Part shown: piece by piece, positions 17,014-25,553 of the stretch
Position numbering within the stretch: position 1 is the stretch's first letter
Layout: each line of letters opens with the position of its first letter
NCBI GenBank assembly: GCA_013822725.1
Contig: PNKX01000001.1
Coordinates: 186,001-250,000, forward strand
DNA: 64,000 bases
Direction of reading: 5' to 3'
From: Pirellula sp.
GTDB lineage: Bacteria > Planctomycetota > Planctomycetia > Pirellulales > Lacipirellulaceae
Position numbers and translations under genes: made by a program
The notes under the pieces: generated by a model
What the model was told of the DNA's origin: nothing
The model's database searches: none
What the model saw: only the letters and a program-made list of their open reading frames with translations

Positions 17014-18003
17014 CTACCGGTAAACCCAGCGGTAAGCAACGCCTTCGCCCGAATCGTAGAAGTCGGCCCGCTGGGGGGCGGTCCCGAAGCGGACCTCCCG
17101 CTCGGTCTGGCCGATATCGTCACCTGGCCGCCAAAAATTGAGCTGCAGCGTCTTGTAGGTGAACTTGCGCCCAGTCCCAGGCGGGTTGCTCAGTTTGAAC
17201 GCCCCCGGCGGGTCGGTCCAGGCGAGGCCGTTCGACAGCCCTCGGACGTAAATCGAGAAGAAGTCGATCTGCGGGTCGACGTCTTCCCACATCGCCACGC
17301 CCCACACTCCTTGCTGAGTGCGGCCCCCTTCAATCTTGAGAAGTTGCGTGGCCAGATCGGCGCTGTTGAATAGTTCGCCTCGCGGCAACTCGCGTTGTTG
17401 GATTGGCCCGAGCGCGGCGGGGACGATCCGGTCGAGGTACGCCTTCCGCACCCGCTGGCCGGCGGAGCGGTCGTTGCTCGTCAGCACCAGTTCCGGAATG
17501 AAGCGAATCTCGTCGGTGCTCTTCGCTGCGGTCTCGAACGTACCATCGTCGTTCGCCTTGCCGGTGAGGCCGGCGCCCGTGTTGCGCACGCGGTAGACCA
17601 TGTACCAGATCTTCTTCCGCTGGACGCGGCCGCTCGGTTGCGGCACGTCGACTTCGATCATTCGCAGCGGCTTGAAGGCGAATTCCAGGCACCAAACGTC
17701 GTTGATGAAGACGGCGTCCTTGGCCATTTCAAAGAGAGTGCGGCTCTTGGTGGTGGAGGAGGGAGTCCACTCAAGGCTCTTGTCGGCGCGAATCTCGGGA
17801 ATGTCGTGCGTGCTGATCACATCTTCGCGATCGACCGACGGGGGAATCGTCGTCAGCACTCCAGGCGCGAAGTCACCCGGCGCAGGAACCGCATTCGCCG
17901 CGACCGGCGTCGCCTGCTGCGCCATCGATGCCGCCGCGCCTCCGGCGAGCAGCGTTGCCGCGCACAGAAGGGCTAATGAACGTGAAAGTCGATCGCTGCG
18001 CAT
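17014..18003 (-). CDS. Exported conserved hypothetical protein
   Basis: This 329-residue protein begins with a clear signal peptide (basic start, LALLCAATLLAGGAAASMAQQ, likely cleavage after SMA). The mature part is rich in Trp and charged residues, with KKIWYMVYRVRNTGAGLTGK, VWCLEFAFKPLRMIEVDV and QIDFFSIYVRGLSNGLAW. No catalytic motif or lipid anchor is seen. The type looks planctomycete-specific. It is followed by rpmA 124 bp downstream on the same strand, with no functional link evident. The start is ATG 18003. Confidence 0.75.
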   Translation of the reverse strand: MRSDRLSRSLALLCAATLLAGGAAASMAQQATPVAANAVPAPGDFAPGVLTTIPPSVDREDVISTHDIPEIRADKSLEWTPSSTTKSRTLFEMAKDAVFINDVWCLEFAFKPLRMIEVDVPQPSGRVQRKKIWYMVYRVRNTGAGLTGKANDDGTFETAAKSTDEIRFIPELVLTSNDRSAGQRVRKAYLDRIVPAALGPIQQRELPRGELFNSADLATQLLKIEGGRTQQGVWGVAMWEDVDPQIDFFSIYVRGLSNGLAWTDPPGAFKLSNPPGTGRKFTYKTLQLNFWRPGDDIGQTEREVRFGTAPQRADFYDSGEGVAYRWVYR

Positions 18004-18180
18004 GGGATGGTGCTTCCGGAAACGTGGCGGACTTCCGTCGCCGCACTAGCCATCCTATGCCAAGGCGAGAAGGAACCGAGATTCTGAGGTCCCTGCAGTA
18101 TAAATGGCGGCCCCCCGACCGGCAAACTTCGCCCCGCCGCCGCAGCCCAAATCAGGCCATTTTCCCGCCCAAATGGCGAG

Positions 18181-18200
18181 CCAGGAGCGTAAGCTCCCGG
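18181..18200. repeat. Short hairpin in a 315-bp spacer
   Basis: CCAGGAGCGTAAGCTCCCGG forms a 5-bp stem (GGAGC/GCTCC) in the gene-free stretch 18004-18318. A related GTAAGCTCCCGGC string occurs at 41231 near the 3' end of the PEP-CTERM gene. Nothing else in the spacer is recognised. Confidence 0.5.
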
Positions 18201-18318
18201 ACTCCCGCCACGACCCGCAAAACCGCCCCCAAAAACAAGCCGGCCCCGTGGACCGCCAGTGCGAGCTGGCAATCCACAGGGCCTGTTGGCTTCGTCGCTT
18301 GAACCGGCGGGAGGAACG

Positions 18319-19128
18319 CTATGCGGTCTTTTCGTCCGCGTCGTCAGCCTCGGCCTTTTCGTCGTCAGCCGGCGCCTTCTCTTCGGCCTTTTCCGTTTTG
18401 TCGGTCGACTCCTCGACCGCTTCGTCACGCGGCGGACGTTGCCGGCGACGGTCGGGACGACCTTCGCCATCGCCCCGCGGCGGACGGCCCTCAGGGCCAG
18501 CGCCAGGACCGCCCGGCCCGCCGGGTCCACGGAAGCCTCGAGGCGGGCCAGGCAGCCGATCGCGGAGGTGGCCCATCAGCTTCTCAAATTCCTCGATGCT
18601 CAACTGATCGTTCTTGTCGGCGTCGAATTCCTTGAACAACTCAGCCGGCACTGGCGGCGGTCCCATTGGCCGGAAGCCTGGACCGGGACCAGGGCCTTCA
18701 GGTCGATGCGGACCACGTCCCGGGCCGCCTGGTCCACCTGGACCACGACCCTCGGGACCGCGGCCTTCGCCACGGCGACCTTCCGGCGGTCCGCCCGGGC
18801 CACGATCGCCAGGACCGCGTCCTTCGCGACCTTCAGGGCCACGTCCTTCACGCCCCCGACCCTCGCGCGGGCCACGATCGCCGCGCTCGCCAAACTGCTC
18901 GCGACGAAACTCGCGCGCCTTTTCGCGTTCCTCGTCGTTCAATTCGCCATCCTTATCGGCGTCGAAACGCTCCAGCATCCGCTTGTGCATTTCTTCGCGA
19001 TCAGGACGGCCTTCGCGCTCAGCCGCGGGCGGCTTGTCGGCTGGCTTCCCTGTTTCGTCGTCCGCTTGCGCGACGCTTGCTAGCGACGCCAACATCAACG
19101 TGGCGCAGCCGTATCGTAGTAGTTTCAT
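18319..19128 (-). CDS. Exported EF-hand protein with Gly/Pro/Arg-rich centre
   Basis: This 269-residue protein has a signal peptide (LLRYGCATLMLASLASVAQA). It carries two EF-hand loops: DADKDGELNDEE (residues 56-67), a canonical calcium-binding pattern, and DADKNDQLSIEE (169-180), which has Asp instead of the usual Gly at position 6. Between them, about residues 80-160, is a low-complexity segment of GRGPEGR and GGPGGPG units, resembling collagen-like or flexible linkers. The tail is acidic and ends in Lys/Glu/Ala repeats. Calcium binding is inferred from the loops; the rest of its function is unknown. EF-hand exported proteins are frequent in planctomycetes. Confidence 0.8.
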   Translation of the reverse strand: MKLLRYGCATLMLASLASVAQADDETGKPADKPPAAEREGRPDREEMHKRMLERFDADKDGELNDEEREKAREFRREQFGERGDRGPREGRGREGRGPEGREGRGPGDRGPGGPPEGRRGEGRGPEGRGPGGPGGPGRGPHRPEGPGPGPGFRPMGPPPVPAELFKEFDADKNDQLSIEEFEKLMGHLRDRLPGPPRGFRGPGGPGGPGAGPEGRPPRGDGEGRPDRRRQRPPRDEAVEESTDKTEKAEEKAPADDEKAEADDADEKTA

Positions 19129-19276
19129 GGTTCACCTCTCGCCTGGGAAAAGGGGAGTCTATTGCTGTTCCTGCAGCCCGCCGGAAGCGTGGCTGCTAAG
19201 ACAATTAACTCCACCGGCGAAGGGAGGTTTCGAGCCGAATCCGAAGATTTTCGCCCGCCGCCCAAGCCCCGGCGAT

Positions 19277-20107
19277 TCAAGCCAAAGCCGTCGGCGGCAT
19301 GAGGCGCCAACGGAGCGATAGAGGCTTCCCCGCGGCCAGTAAATCTCGCGGCGTTTCGTAGCGACCTGCCGGAACAATCAGCGACTCCACTTCGACGTCG
19401 ATGCAGCCGTCGTCGAAACGCCACGGCGTTACCGTCGCCTGGCCGCGCGGATCATGGCTCGCCGCCGAAGCGCCGACGCCGGCGAACCTCATTTCGAGCG
19501 CCGTACCGCGGCCAGCGGTTTCGAACCCGCCGCCCACCCGCGGCGCCTCGCCGACGACGGGAGCGCTACAGCAGAACCAGAGACTCGCTTCGTCGAAGGC
19601 CCACAGCCACTGGAGCGCCTCGTTGGCGATGGCCATGTCGCGAACTTCGGGGTCAATCGCCTGCCACCTGGCGAACCAGGCTTCCCGCCGCGGGCGGATT
19701 TCTGCCAGCCACGACCGAGTCAGGGGATCGTACTGGGCATGTTCAGAATGCTCCAGCAGCCGTATGAAGTGGCCGCTCACCATCCACGCAGCCAGCGGAC
19801 CGATCTCTTCCGCCACGGCAATCGACTTCGACCAAATCGCCGTCGCATCGCAGACAGGCAACTCCATGAACGACAACGGTCGGTCATGCTTGGCGTCAAG
19901 CTGCGGCGCCTGCTCCCACTCAGCCCAGCCATCGTCGTGGGCGGCGATGGCGACGAGTGCCTCGTCGCGAATCAAGGACGACTGCGCCGACCCGAATCGC
20001 CCTCGGCATTGTGAAGCGAGCAGGGCGCTGATGCGGGCGTGTTCGATCTGCGAAATGAGCGCCCAGCATGGTGAGCCGTCGGGGAGCTGAACGTCTCGTC
20101 GTATCAA
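19277..20107 (-). CDS. DUF3891 family protein
   Basis: This 276-residue protein starts at TTG 20107, because an AAGGAGG Shine-Dalgarno lies 6 nt before it; the frame upstream runs into the neighbouring Uma2 gene. The family pattern is visible: IAAHDDGWAEWE, WMVSGHFIRLLEHSEHA and NEALQWLWAFDEASLWFCC. The conserved His/Asp/Glu residues suggest a metal-dependent enzyme, but no reaction is known for DUF3891. It lies 37 bp downstream of the Uma2 gene on the same strand. Confidence 0.8.
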   Translation of the reverse strand: MIRRDVQLPDGSPCWALISQIEHARISALLASQCRGRFGSAQSSLIRDEALVAIAAHDDGWAEWEQAPQLDAKHDRPLSFMELPVCDATAIWSKSIAVAEEIGPLAAWMVSGHFIRLLEHSEHAQYDPLTRSWLAEIRPRREAWFARWQAIDPEVRDMAIANEALQWLWAFDEASLWFCCSAPVVGEAPRVGGGFETAGRGTALEMRFAGVGASAASHDPRGQATVTPWRFDDGCIDVEVESLIVPAGRYETPRDLLAAGKPLSLRWRLMPPTALA

Positions 20108-20144
20108 TGTTCGCCTCCTTGCGAAGGTAACGTAACGACTTCCG

Positions 20145-20705
20145 CTACAAGCCGGCAAACAGGTCGGCGACGCGGCACTCGAAGCCCGGCAGCACGCCGC
20201 CGCCGGTCAGCGAGTCTTTTTCGGTGAGGACGTGAATGTCGTCGAGAGCCTGGTAGACCGTGACGGTTCGCGCAGTGGGGTCGATGACCCAAGCGAGCTC
20301 AACGCCGCCTTTGAGCCAGCGACGCATTTTACGGCCGACTTCGCTCACGCGATCGTTAGGAGAAACGACCTCGAAGGCGAGTGCTGGCGCTTCCGGAAAA
20401 TAGGCGTGGGGAATGCCTATCGCATCGAGCCGATCCTGACGCACAAATGCGCCGTCGGGCGCCATGACCGAATCAGGATTGCGCGAGACGATGAAACCAG
20501 TCTCAGCTGCAACGACTAGCCCCAGACGATGCAATTGGACGTAGTTGAGGAGCAGCCACGAAACGTTTTGCGAGACAATCCCGTGAGCAAAACCCGGCGG
20601 CGACATGTGGACGATCTCCCCCTCGACCAGCTCGCACCAACGCGACTCGTCTTCCGGCAGGCGGAACAGGTCGTCCGCGGTCAGCAAATGTGCGGCGGTG
20701 CTCAT
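20145..20705 (-). CDS. Uma2 family (DUF820) PD-(D/E)XK protein
   Basis: This 186-residue protein starts MSTAAHLLTADDLFRLPEDE. Restriction-like fold landmarks are ELVEGEIVHMSPPG, VMAPDGAFV (Asp), LAFEVVSPNDR (Glu) and GVELAWVIDP. Families of this type are abundant in planctomycetes and cyanobacteria and of unproven role. The ATG at 20705 is preferred over an ATG 18 nt upstream: a TATAAT lies only 6 nt before it, so the mRNA could be nearly leaderless. A DUF3891 gene follows. Confidence 0.85.
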   Translation of the reverse strand: MSTAAHLLTADDLFRLPEDESRWCELVEGEIVHMSPPGFAHGIVSQNVSWLLLNYVQLHRLGLVVAAETGFIVSRNPDSVMAPDGAFVRQDRLDAIGIPHAYFPEAPALAFEVVSPNDRVSEVGRKMRRWLKGGVELAWVIDPTARTVTVYQALDDIHVLTEKDSLTGGGVLPGFECRVADLFAGL

Positions 20706-20711
20706 ACCGAC

Positions 20712-20740
20712 ATTATACCTCACCCGGCCAGGGGATTAAA
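20712..20740 (-). promoter_or_regulatory. Candidate promoter of the Uma2 gene
   Basis: A perfect TATAAT (20717-20712 on minus) has a weak -35 (TTTAAT, 20740-20735) 17 bp upstream. The start of transcription would fall at or next to the ATG at 20705. Confidence 0.45.
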
Positions 20741-20797
20741 CGAAAACGGGCGGCCGCGAATCCACGCGACCGCCCGTTCATTCTAGAGTCGTTCAGC

Positions 20798-21835
20798 TTA
20801 ATTATAGTAGCTCGCAAATTTTTCAGTCGACATCGGCTTGATCTTCGGCGCGTGGCCCGCTTGGCCGAAGGCGACCATGCGGTCGATGCAGACTTGCTTC
20901 ATCGCATCGCGAGCCGGCTTCATGTAGTCGCGCGGGTCGAACTTCTCCGGCGATTCGGCGAAGACCTTGCGGATGGCGCCAGTGATCGCGAGACGGTTGT
21001 CGGTGTCGACGTTGATCTTGCGAACGCCGTGCTTGATGCCGCGTTGAATCTCTTCGACCGGCACGCCCCACGTCGGTTTCAGGTGACCGCCGTACTTGTT
21101 GATGATGTCCTGCAACTCTTGCGGGACGCTGCTGCTGCCGTGCATGACGAGGTGGCAGTTCGGCAGACGCTTGTGGATCTCGACAATGCGGTCCATGGCC
21201 AACACTTCGCCAGTCGGGGCCGAGGTGAACTTGTAGGCGCCGTGGCTGGTGCCGATGGCGACGGCCAGGGCGTCGACCTTCGTATCCTTGACGAACTGCT
21301 CGGCTTCGTCCGGATCGGTGAGCAGTTGATCGTGCGACAACACGCCGGTGGCGCCATGGCCGTCTTCTTGCTCGCCTTCGCCGCTCACCAGAGAGCCGAG
21401 GCAGCCGAGTTCGCCTTCAACCGAAACGCCCACGGCGTGGGCCAGCTTCACGACTTCGCTGGTGACCTTCACGTTGTAGTCGTAATCAGCCGGCGACTTA
21501 CCGTCGGCTTGCAGCGAGCCGTCCATCATGACGCTAGTGAAGCCGTTCTCGATGGCGCTCTTACAGGTCTCGGGGCTATTGCCGTGATCCTGGTGCATCG
21601 CCATCGGGATGCCGGGGTACAGTTCGGCCGCGGCCAGCATCAGGTGGCGCAGGTAGTTGTCTTGTGAGTAGGAGCGGGCGCCGCGGCTCGCCTGCACGAT
21701 GACCGGCGATTCGGTCTCGCGGGCCGCTTCCATGATCGACTGGATCTGCTCCATGTTGTTCACGTTGAAGGCGGCCAGTCCGTAGTTGTTCTCGGCGGCG
21801 TGATCCAAAAGCAGACGTAACGGTACCAGGGGCAT
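20798..21835 (-). CDS. fba: Class II fructose-bisphosphate aldolase
   Basis: This 345-residue zinc-dependent aldolase splits fructose-1,6-bisphosphate in glycolysis and makes it in gluconeogenesis. Zinc and active-site motifs are [12 protein letters not shown] (His and Asp), [19 protein letters not shown] (His), [10 protein letters not shown] (His) and [11 protein letters not shown]. The start is ATG 21835 ([19 protein letters not shown]) with a GAGGAG Shine-Dalgarno about 7 nt upstream; a frame extension to 21913 is not needed. The long loop after [12 protein letters not shown] identifies the class IIA/B form common in autotroph-type Cbb aldolases. Confidence 0.95.
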   Translation of the reverse strand: MPLVPLRLLLDHAAENNYGLAAFNVNNMEQIQSIMEAARETESPVIVQASRGARSYSQDNYLRHLMLAAAELYPGIPMAMHQDHGNSPETCKSAIENGFTSVMMDGSLQADGKSPADYDYNVKVTSEVVKLAHAVGVSVEGELGCLGSLVSGEGEQEDGHGATGVLSHDQLLTDPDEAEQFVKDTKVDALAVAIGTSHGAYKFTSAPTGEVLAMDRIVEIHKRLPNCHLVMHGSSSVPQELQDIINKYGGHLKPTWGVPVEEIQRGIKHGVRKINVDTDNRLAITGAIRKVFAESPEKFDPRDYMKPARDAMKQVCIDRMVAFGQAGHAPKIKPMSTEKFASYYN

Positions 21836-21962
21836 TTCAAACTCCTCGAATCTTTTAAGCTCGTCGAACCACCGCGTCGGCCCAAATAGCCGAACGCTCG
21901 CCGCCGAAGGCACCCTATTCTAGCAACTGGATGGCTAGTCCAAGAGGGGGCGCCAACTGCGG

Positions 21963-22059
21963 CTTGGGTGGCACGCCCAGAAGGTACTCAGGATGGGCGT
22001 GGTGGCCTTGCGAAGGGGTTCGCCACGCCCTGCGGAGTATCTTAGGGCGTGCCACCCAA
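21963..22059. repeat. Long palindromic element, 15-bp perfect arms
   Basis: TTGGGTGGCACGCCC (21963-21977) is exactly inverted at 22045-22059. Inside lies a second inverted pair (GGGCGTGGTGGC with GCCACGCCC). The 97-bp element almost fills the spacer between aldolase and the downstream lipoprotein gene and has no terminal duplication or coding capacity; it could be a small non-autonomous element. Confidence 0.75.
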
Positions 22060-22073
22060 AGGGATGCGGAAGA

Positions 22074-22946
22074 TTACTTTTCCGCGAGAATCTCGCTCGG
22101 CGGCACTTGTAGCAGCCGCACCAGAATCAGTTTCCGCTCGTCTTTGCCGGCGGCGGTGGCCGTGTGGAAGACGCCGCCAAGACTCGTCTTGGCGGCCGGC
22201 AGGCAACCGAGCACCAGCAGTTCGCCCGGCGCCAACGTCGCGTCCATCGACAGCTCGTCAAAGACCTCGCGCTCTCGCGACGGGATCGACATGAAGATTC
22301 CCTGCTGCGCGGCGCCGGCATACCGCTGTTTCAAATCTCCGTGCTGCAGTTCCGGCGTCAGACGCACCTTCACCCGCTGTCCAGGAACAGTCTCGGCCTG
22401 CAGTGAGTAGACGCCTTGCATCTGGCGAAACGTCTTGCCGCCGAACGAGCCCTCTTGGCTCAACAGAACTTGAGCCTCGTCTCTCAGTTCCGAGACCTGG
22501 ATGGAGATCGGATTGAGCCGCTTCACTTGCACCACCCGCCGCGTGACGCGCGGAGCTGCCGTTTGATCGGTGATGACCTGCGAATCCGAGGCCTCGGCAG
22601 CGTCGCCGTCGAGTTCCAGCAGCTTCGCCAAGTCCTCCGGCAGCGCCCCGCCGACGATGCCGACGCGCAACCCGTTGGCGACTAACTTCCGCCGCAGCTC
22701 GGCGTCGAACTTTTGCTCGTCAATCCGCTCCCACAAGGCGTCGGCCTTCGCTTCTTGATCGAGCGGAATCCGCGCCTGGAAGATCTCCAGCGCCACGCTT
22801 TCGGTCGACGTGCGCACTGGCTTGAGCAACGATTCCAGCGCTTTATCGGGCGGCTTGTCGAATACCTGACACCCGAGCGCAATCGTCGCCGCAGCGCAGC
22901 CGGCCAGCCACGTACGGCGATCAAGCGTCGATGACAGCGAGGGCAT
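22074..22946 (-). CDS. Putative lipoprotein, conserved hypothetical
   Basis: This 290-residue protein starts MPSLSSTLDRRTWLAGCAAA. The N-terminal hydrophobic run ends in ATIALGC, a lipobox-like cleavage site, so membrane anchoring is likely; the RRTW stretch is Tat-like but not a full motif. The body has alternating charged and hydrophobic segments with no known domain (LRVGIVGGALPEDLAKLLEL, VRLTPELQHGDLKQRY). ATG 22946 is preferred to 22964 because it puts the basic residues at the right distance from the hydrophobic run. Function is unknown. Confidence 0.75.
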   Translation of the reverse strand: MPSLSSTLDRRTWLAGCAAATIALGCQVFDKPPDKALESLLKPVRTSTESVALEIFQARIPLDQEAKADALWERIDEQKFDAELRRKLVANGLRVGIVGGALPEDLAKLLELDGDAAEASDSQVITDQTAAPRVTRRVVQVKRLNPISIQVSELRDEAQVLLSQEGSFGGKTFRQMQGVYSLQAETVPGQRVKVRLTPELQHGDLKQRYAGAAQQGIFMSIPSREREVFDELSMDATLAPGELLVLGCLPAAKTSLGGVFHTATAAGKDERKLILVRLLQVPPSEILAEK

Positions 22947-23062
22947 GCAAGTCCCTACAAGCAAGCGGGGGCAAATCGAGAAGCTCGCAGACGTTACAAA
23001 TTGCGACTGCTGCCGTCAACGTGATTCAGGCGCTGCTAGCACGCTCACCTGCGCGTCACGCC

Positions 23063-23088
23063 GGACTGGGCGCTTAAGCGACCAGTCC
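23063..23088. repeat. 26-bp palindrome, copy 3
   Basis: It matches copy 1 except for one base in the left half (GGACTGGGCGCTT), leaving a single mismatch in the stem. It is preceded by CACGCC and lies between two minus-strand genes. Confidence 0.88.
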
Positions 23089-23118
23089 AATGCGGCCACC
23101 GCCCAAATCCAGCGAGAC

Positions 23119-23700
23119 TCAGCCCGGCACCATCTTCGGCGCCGGCCACCGCTGCCCCCGAATCCCGCCATGTTCCGCATGCAGTTCCTGGAACTGGCAC
23201 TCCAGAAACTCGTACAAGTGCCCCGGCGGATCGCTCACCAGCCACTTGCGCGTCATACGATCCATCAGCGCATCGTACTTGCGCTGCGACGAGCCATGGG
23301 CGTAGCACCGCCCTTCGTGCCGCCGCAAATCGCCGTCGAACAGCGGCCCGATGTGCCACAGCTCGTGGACGATCGTCGACAGCTTCTCCTCCAGCGGCAA
23401 ATTGAGAAACCGCGGCAGATAGAAGTTGAGCAGGTAGAAATACTCCTGCCCCGTCGGATCGACTAGCGGCTGGATGCGATGGATGCGGCCGCGCACCTTT
23501 TTCTCGACTTGCCCGCCGGCGAAGCGGAGCGGCGTCAGCGTCGCGAACACGCCGTACATCGCTTGATTACGCGTCTGGCAGAGACCAACCGCAACGCGAT
23601 CCATGTCGATATGCGACATCTCCGGCAGACGTCGCGTAATGTCGACGCACACCAGACGCATCGCGCCGGTAAAGTCGAATCCTTTCGACCGACTAGTCAT
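23119..23700 (-). CDS. Putative zinc metallopeptidase (HELWH)
   Basis: This 194-residue cytoplasmic-looking protein has the zinc motif HELWH at residues 112-116 (STIVHELWHIGPLFDG), followed by DLRRHEGRCYAHGSSQRKYD. This resembles the putative phage metallopeptidase type of gluzincin. There is no signal peptide. ATG 23700 (MTSRSKGFDF) is preferred over an upstream in-frame ATG at 23748, which would start inside the terminator hairpin of the ribosomal operon. Substrate is unknown. It lies immediately downstream of the rplQ terminator and so is probably separately transcribed. Confidence 0.75.
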   Translation of the reverse strand: MTSRSKGFDFTGAMRLVCVDITRRLPEMSHIDMDRVAVGLCQTRNQAMYGVFATLTPLRFAGGQVEKKVRGRIHRIQPLVDPTGQEYFYLLNFYLPRFLNLPLEEKLSTIVHELWHIGPLFDGDLRRHEGRCYAHGSSQRKYDALMDRMTRKWLVSDPPGHLYEFLECQFQELHAEHGGIRGQRWPAPKMVPG

Positions 23701-23726
23701 ATCGCCCGGCCTCAGAAACCAACTGA

Positions 23727-23770
23727 AGCGTGAAACAGCAAAAGCCACCGGCGACGCCAGTGGCTTTTGC
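23727..23770 (-). terminator. Terminator of the S10-spc-alpha operon
   Basis: An 11-bp perfect stem (GCAAAAGCCAC with GTGGCTTTTGC, 23738-23748 and 23760-23770) lies 27 nt past the rplQ stop. On the minus strand it ends in ...GGCTTTTGCTGTTTCA, a T-rich tail. It closes the superoperon. Confidence 0.75.
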
Positions 23771-23796
23771 TTTGAAATCTATCAGTCGGGTCGCAA

Positions 23797-24381
23797 CTAC
23801 TTCGCCGCAGCAGCCGGAGCATCGTCGAACGACGGCTTCTGGCTCTTCTGCACGACGCGGTCGCGAACGCCGACCAATTCGAGAATTGCTTGTTCGCCGG
23901 CGTCGCCCAGGCGAACCTTCGCCAAGCGAACGATGCGGGTGTAACCCCCGGGACGGTCGGCAAAACGCCCGGCAACTTCGCTGAAGAGCGTGCGGACGGC
24001 TTGCTTGTCGCCCAGCAGCTGCAGGCAGCGACGACGGCCAGCGACCGACGGGGCGATCGCGGCGGCCCAGGCATTCCACTTCGGGCTTTGGCGCCAAGCC
24101 TTCCACTGCTCGCTGTTGCGCTCGGCGTCAGTGCCGTGCTTCGCGGCAGCCTCTTCGGCTACCAGCGACTTCTTGGCAATGGTGATGCACTTCTCGACGA
24201 GCGGGCGAACTTCCTTCGCCTTCGGCACCGTCGTCGTGATGCGCCCCTTCACCTTGGGCGGATTCGGATCGAATTCCGCATTCCGTTCGGTGAGGAACAG
24301 CGCGCTCGCGAGGCTGCGCAACAGCGCCCGCTGATGACTGGGGTTACGACCGAGCTTTCTTCCAGAGCGACGATGACGCAT
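23797..24381 (-). CDS. rplQ: 50S ribosomal protein bL17
   Basis: This 194-residue protein starts MRHRRSGRKLGRNPSHQRAL, the classic opening. VRPLVEKCITIAKK and GGYTRIVRLAKVRLGDAGEQ are conserved. It is much longer than the usual 115-130 residues: a Trp/Ala-rich insertion of about 45 residues (EEAAAKHGTDAERNSEQWKA and beyond) lies in the middle and a short Ala tail at the end. It is last in the alpha operon after rpoA; the start ATG 24381 lies 76 bp past the rpoA stop. Confidence 0.95.
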   Translation of the reverse strand: MRHRRSGRKLGRNPSHQRALLRSLASALFLTERNAEFDPNPPKVKGRITTTVPKAKEVRPLVEKCITIAKKSLVAEEAAAKHGTDAERNSEQWKAWRQSPKWNAWAAAIAPSVAGRRRCLQLLGDKQAVRTLFSEVAGRFADRPGGYTRIVRLAKVRLGDAGEQAILELVGVRDRVVQKSQKPSFDDAPAAAAK

Positions 24382-24457
24382 GGCACTCACTACCTAACGC
24401 TGTCTCTCGCCGGCGGTCGATCGACTCGCAGCGAGAGAAATCAATTGATCTTAAAAC

Positions 24458-25450
24458 TTAGAAGCTCGCCGCGGCGCTCGGCACCCGCATCCCAAGATGC
24501 ATGTTCAAGTCGCGAAGCTTCTGCTGAACTTCCGCGAGAGTCGTCTCGCCGAAGTTGCGGACCTCCAACAGTTGGTCCTCGGTGCGAATCACCAAGTCGC
24601 GCACCGTCATGATATTTTCGGATTCGAGGCAGTTGCTCGCCCGCACCGACAGGTTGAGGTCGGCGAGCGGCATGTTCAACTTCGATTCCAGCGCCGTGTC
24701 GCCGACCGGTTGCCCGCCGCGAGCCGCGGCGTGAATCTGCGGGCCCAGGTGCGTGTACTGCACGAACGGCGTGAGATGCTTCCGCAGAATCTTGGCCGAT
24801 TCGACGATCGCCATCTCCGGACCAATCGATCCGTCGGTCCAAATCTCGATCGTCAGCTTGTCGTAGTTCGTCTTCTGACCGACGCGGGTTTCTTCGACGT
24901 CGTAGCGAACACGGGTGACCGGGCTAAACACGGCGTCGATCGGGATGATGCCGATCTCGTGCACCTGCTCGGCTTGCTCGGTAGCCGAAACGTAACCGCG
25001 GCCATTCTCGACGACCATCTCGACGACGAACGGCACGTCGGAGGTCAGCGTGGCGATCAGCAGGTCCTTATTGATGATCTCCACCGACTCGTCGGTTTCG
25101 ATATCCGAGGCCCGCACTTCGCCGGCGGTCTTCCGCTCGACGCGCAACACCTTCGTCGAATCGCTGTGGTTCTTCACCACGAGCGACTTGATGTTCAGGA
25201 CGATGTCGGTGACGTCTTCGAGAACGCCTTCCATCGTCGTGAATTCGTGCTGAGCGTTGTGTACCTTGATCTGCGTGACGGCGCTTCCCTCGAGGCTCGA
25301 GAGAAGAATCCGCCGCAGGCCGTTCCCCACGGTCGTGCCGAACCCGCGCTCGAACGGCTCGGCAATAAACTTGCCGTAGGTTCGCGTGAGGGTCGACGCG
25401 TCGCAGATCACCTGACTGGGCAGCTCAAGTCCACGCCATCGAATATGCAT
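24458..25450 (-). CDS. rpoA: RNA polymerase alpha subunit
   Basis: This 330-residue protein nucleates the polymerase core as a dimer. The NTD has [20 protein letters not shown] and [11 protein letters not shown]; the CTD (about residues 255-320) has [20 protein letters not shown] and [15 protein letters not shown], the helix-hairpin-helix DNA and activator-contact region. Length matches E. coli (329). It lies between rpsD and rplQ as in most bacteria. Confidence 0.98.
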   Translation of the reverse strand: MHIRWRGLELPSQVICDASTLTRTYGKFIAEPFERGFGTTVGNGLRRILLSSLEGSAVTQIKVHNAQHEFTTMEGVLEDVTDIVLNIKSLVVKNHSDSTKVLRVERKTAGEVRASDIETDESVEIINKDLLIATLTSDVPFVVEMVVENGRGYVSATEQAEQVHEIGIIPIDAVFSPVTRVRYDVEETRVGQKTNYDKLTIEIWTDGSIGPEMAIVESAKILRKHLTPFVQYTHLGPQIHAAARGGQPVGDTALESKLNMPLADLNLSVRASNCLESENIMTVRDLVIRTEDQLLEVRNFGETTLAEVQQKLRDLNMHLGMRVPSAAASF

Positions 25451-25553
25451 CGTTTATCTCCACCGTCTCTCTGTTTACCGGCCGCCTCAAAGGCGGCGAA
25501 TGCCCGTCACTCGCTCTTGCGTCGTTCGCCAGCGCGGCGCTCAAGGCTGAGCG

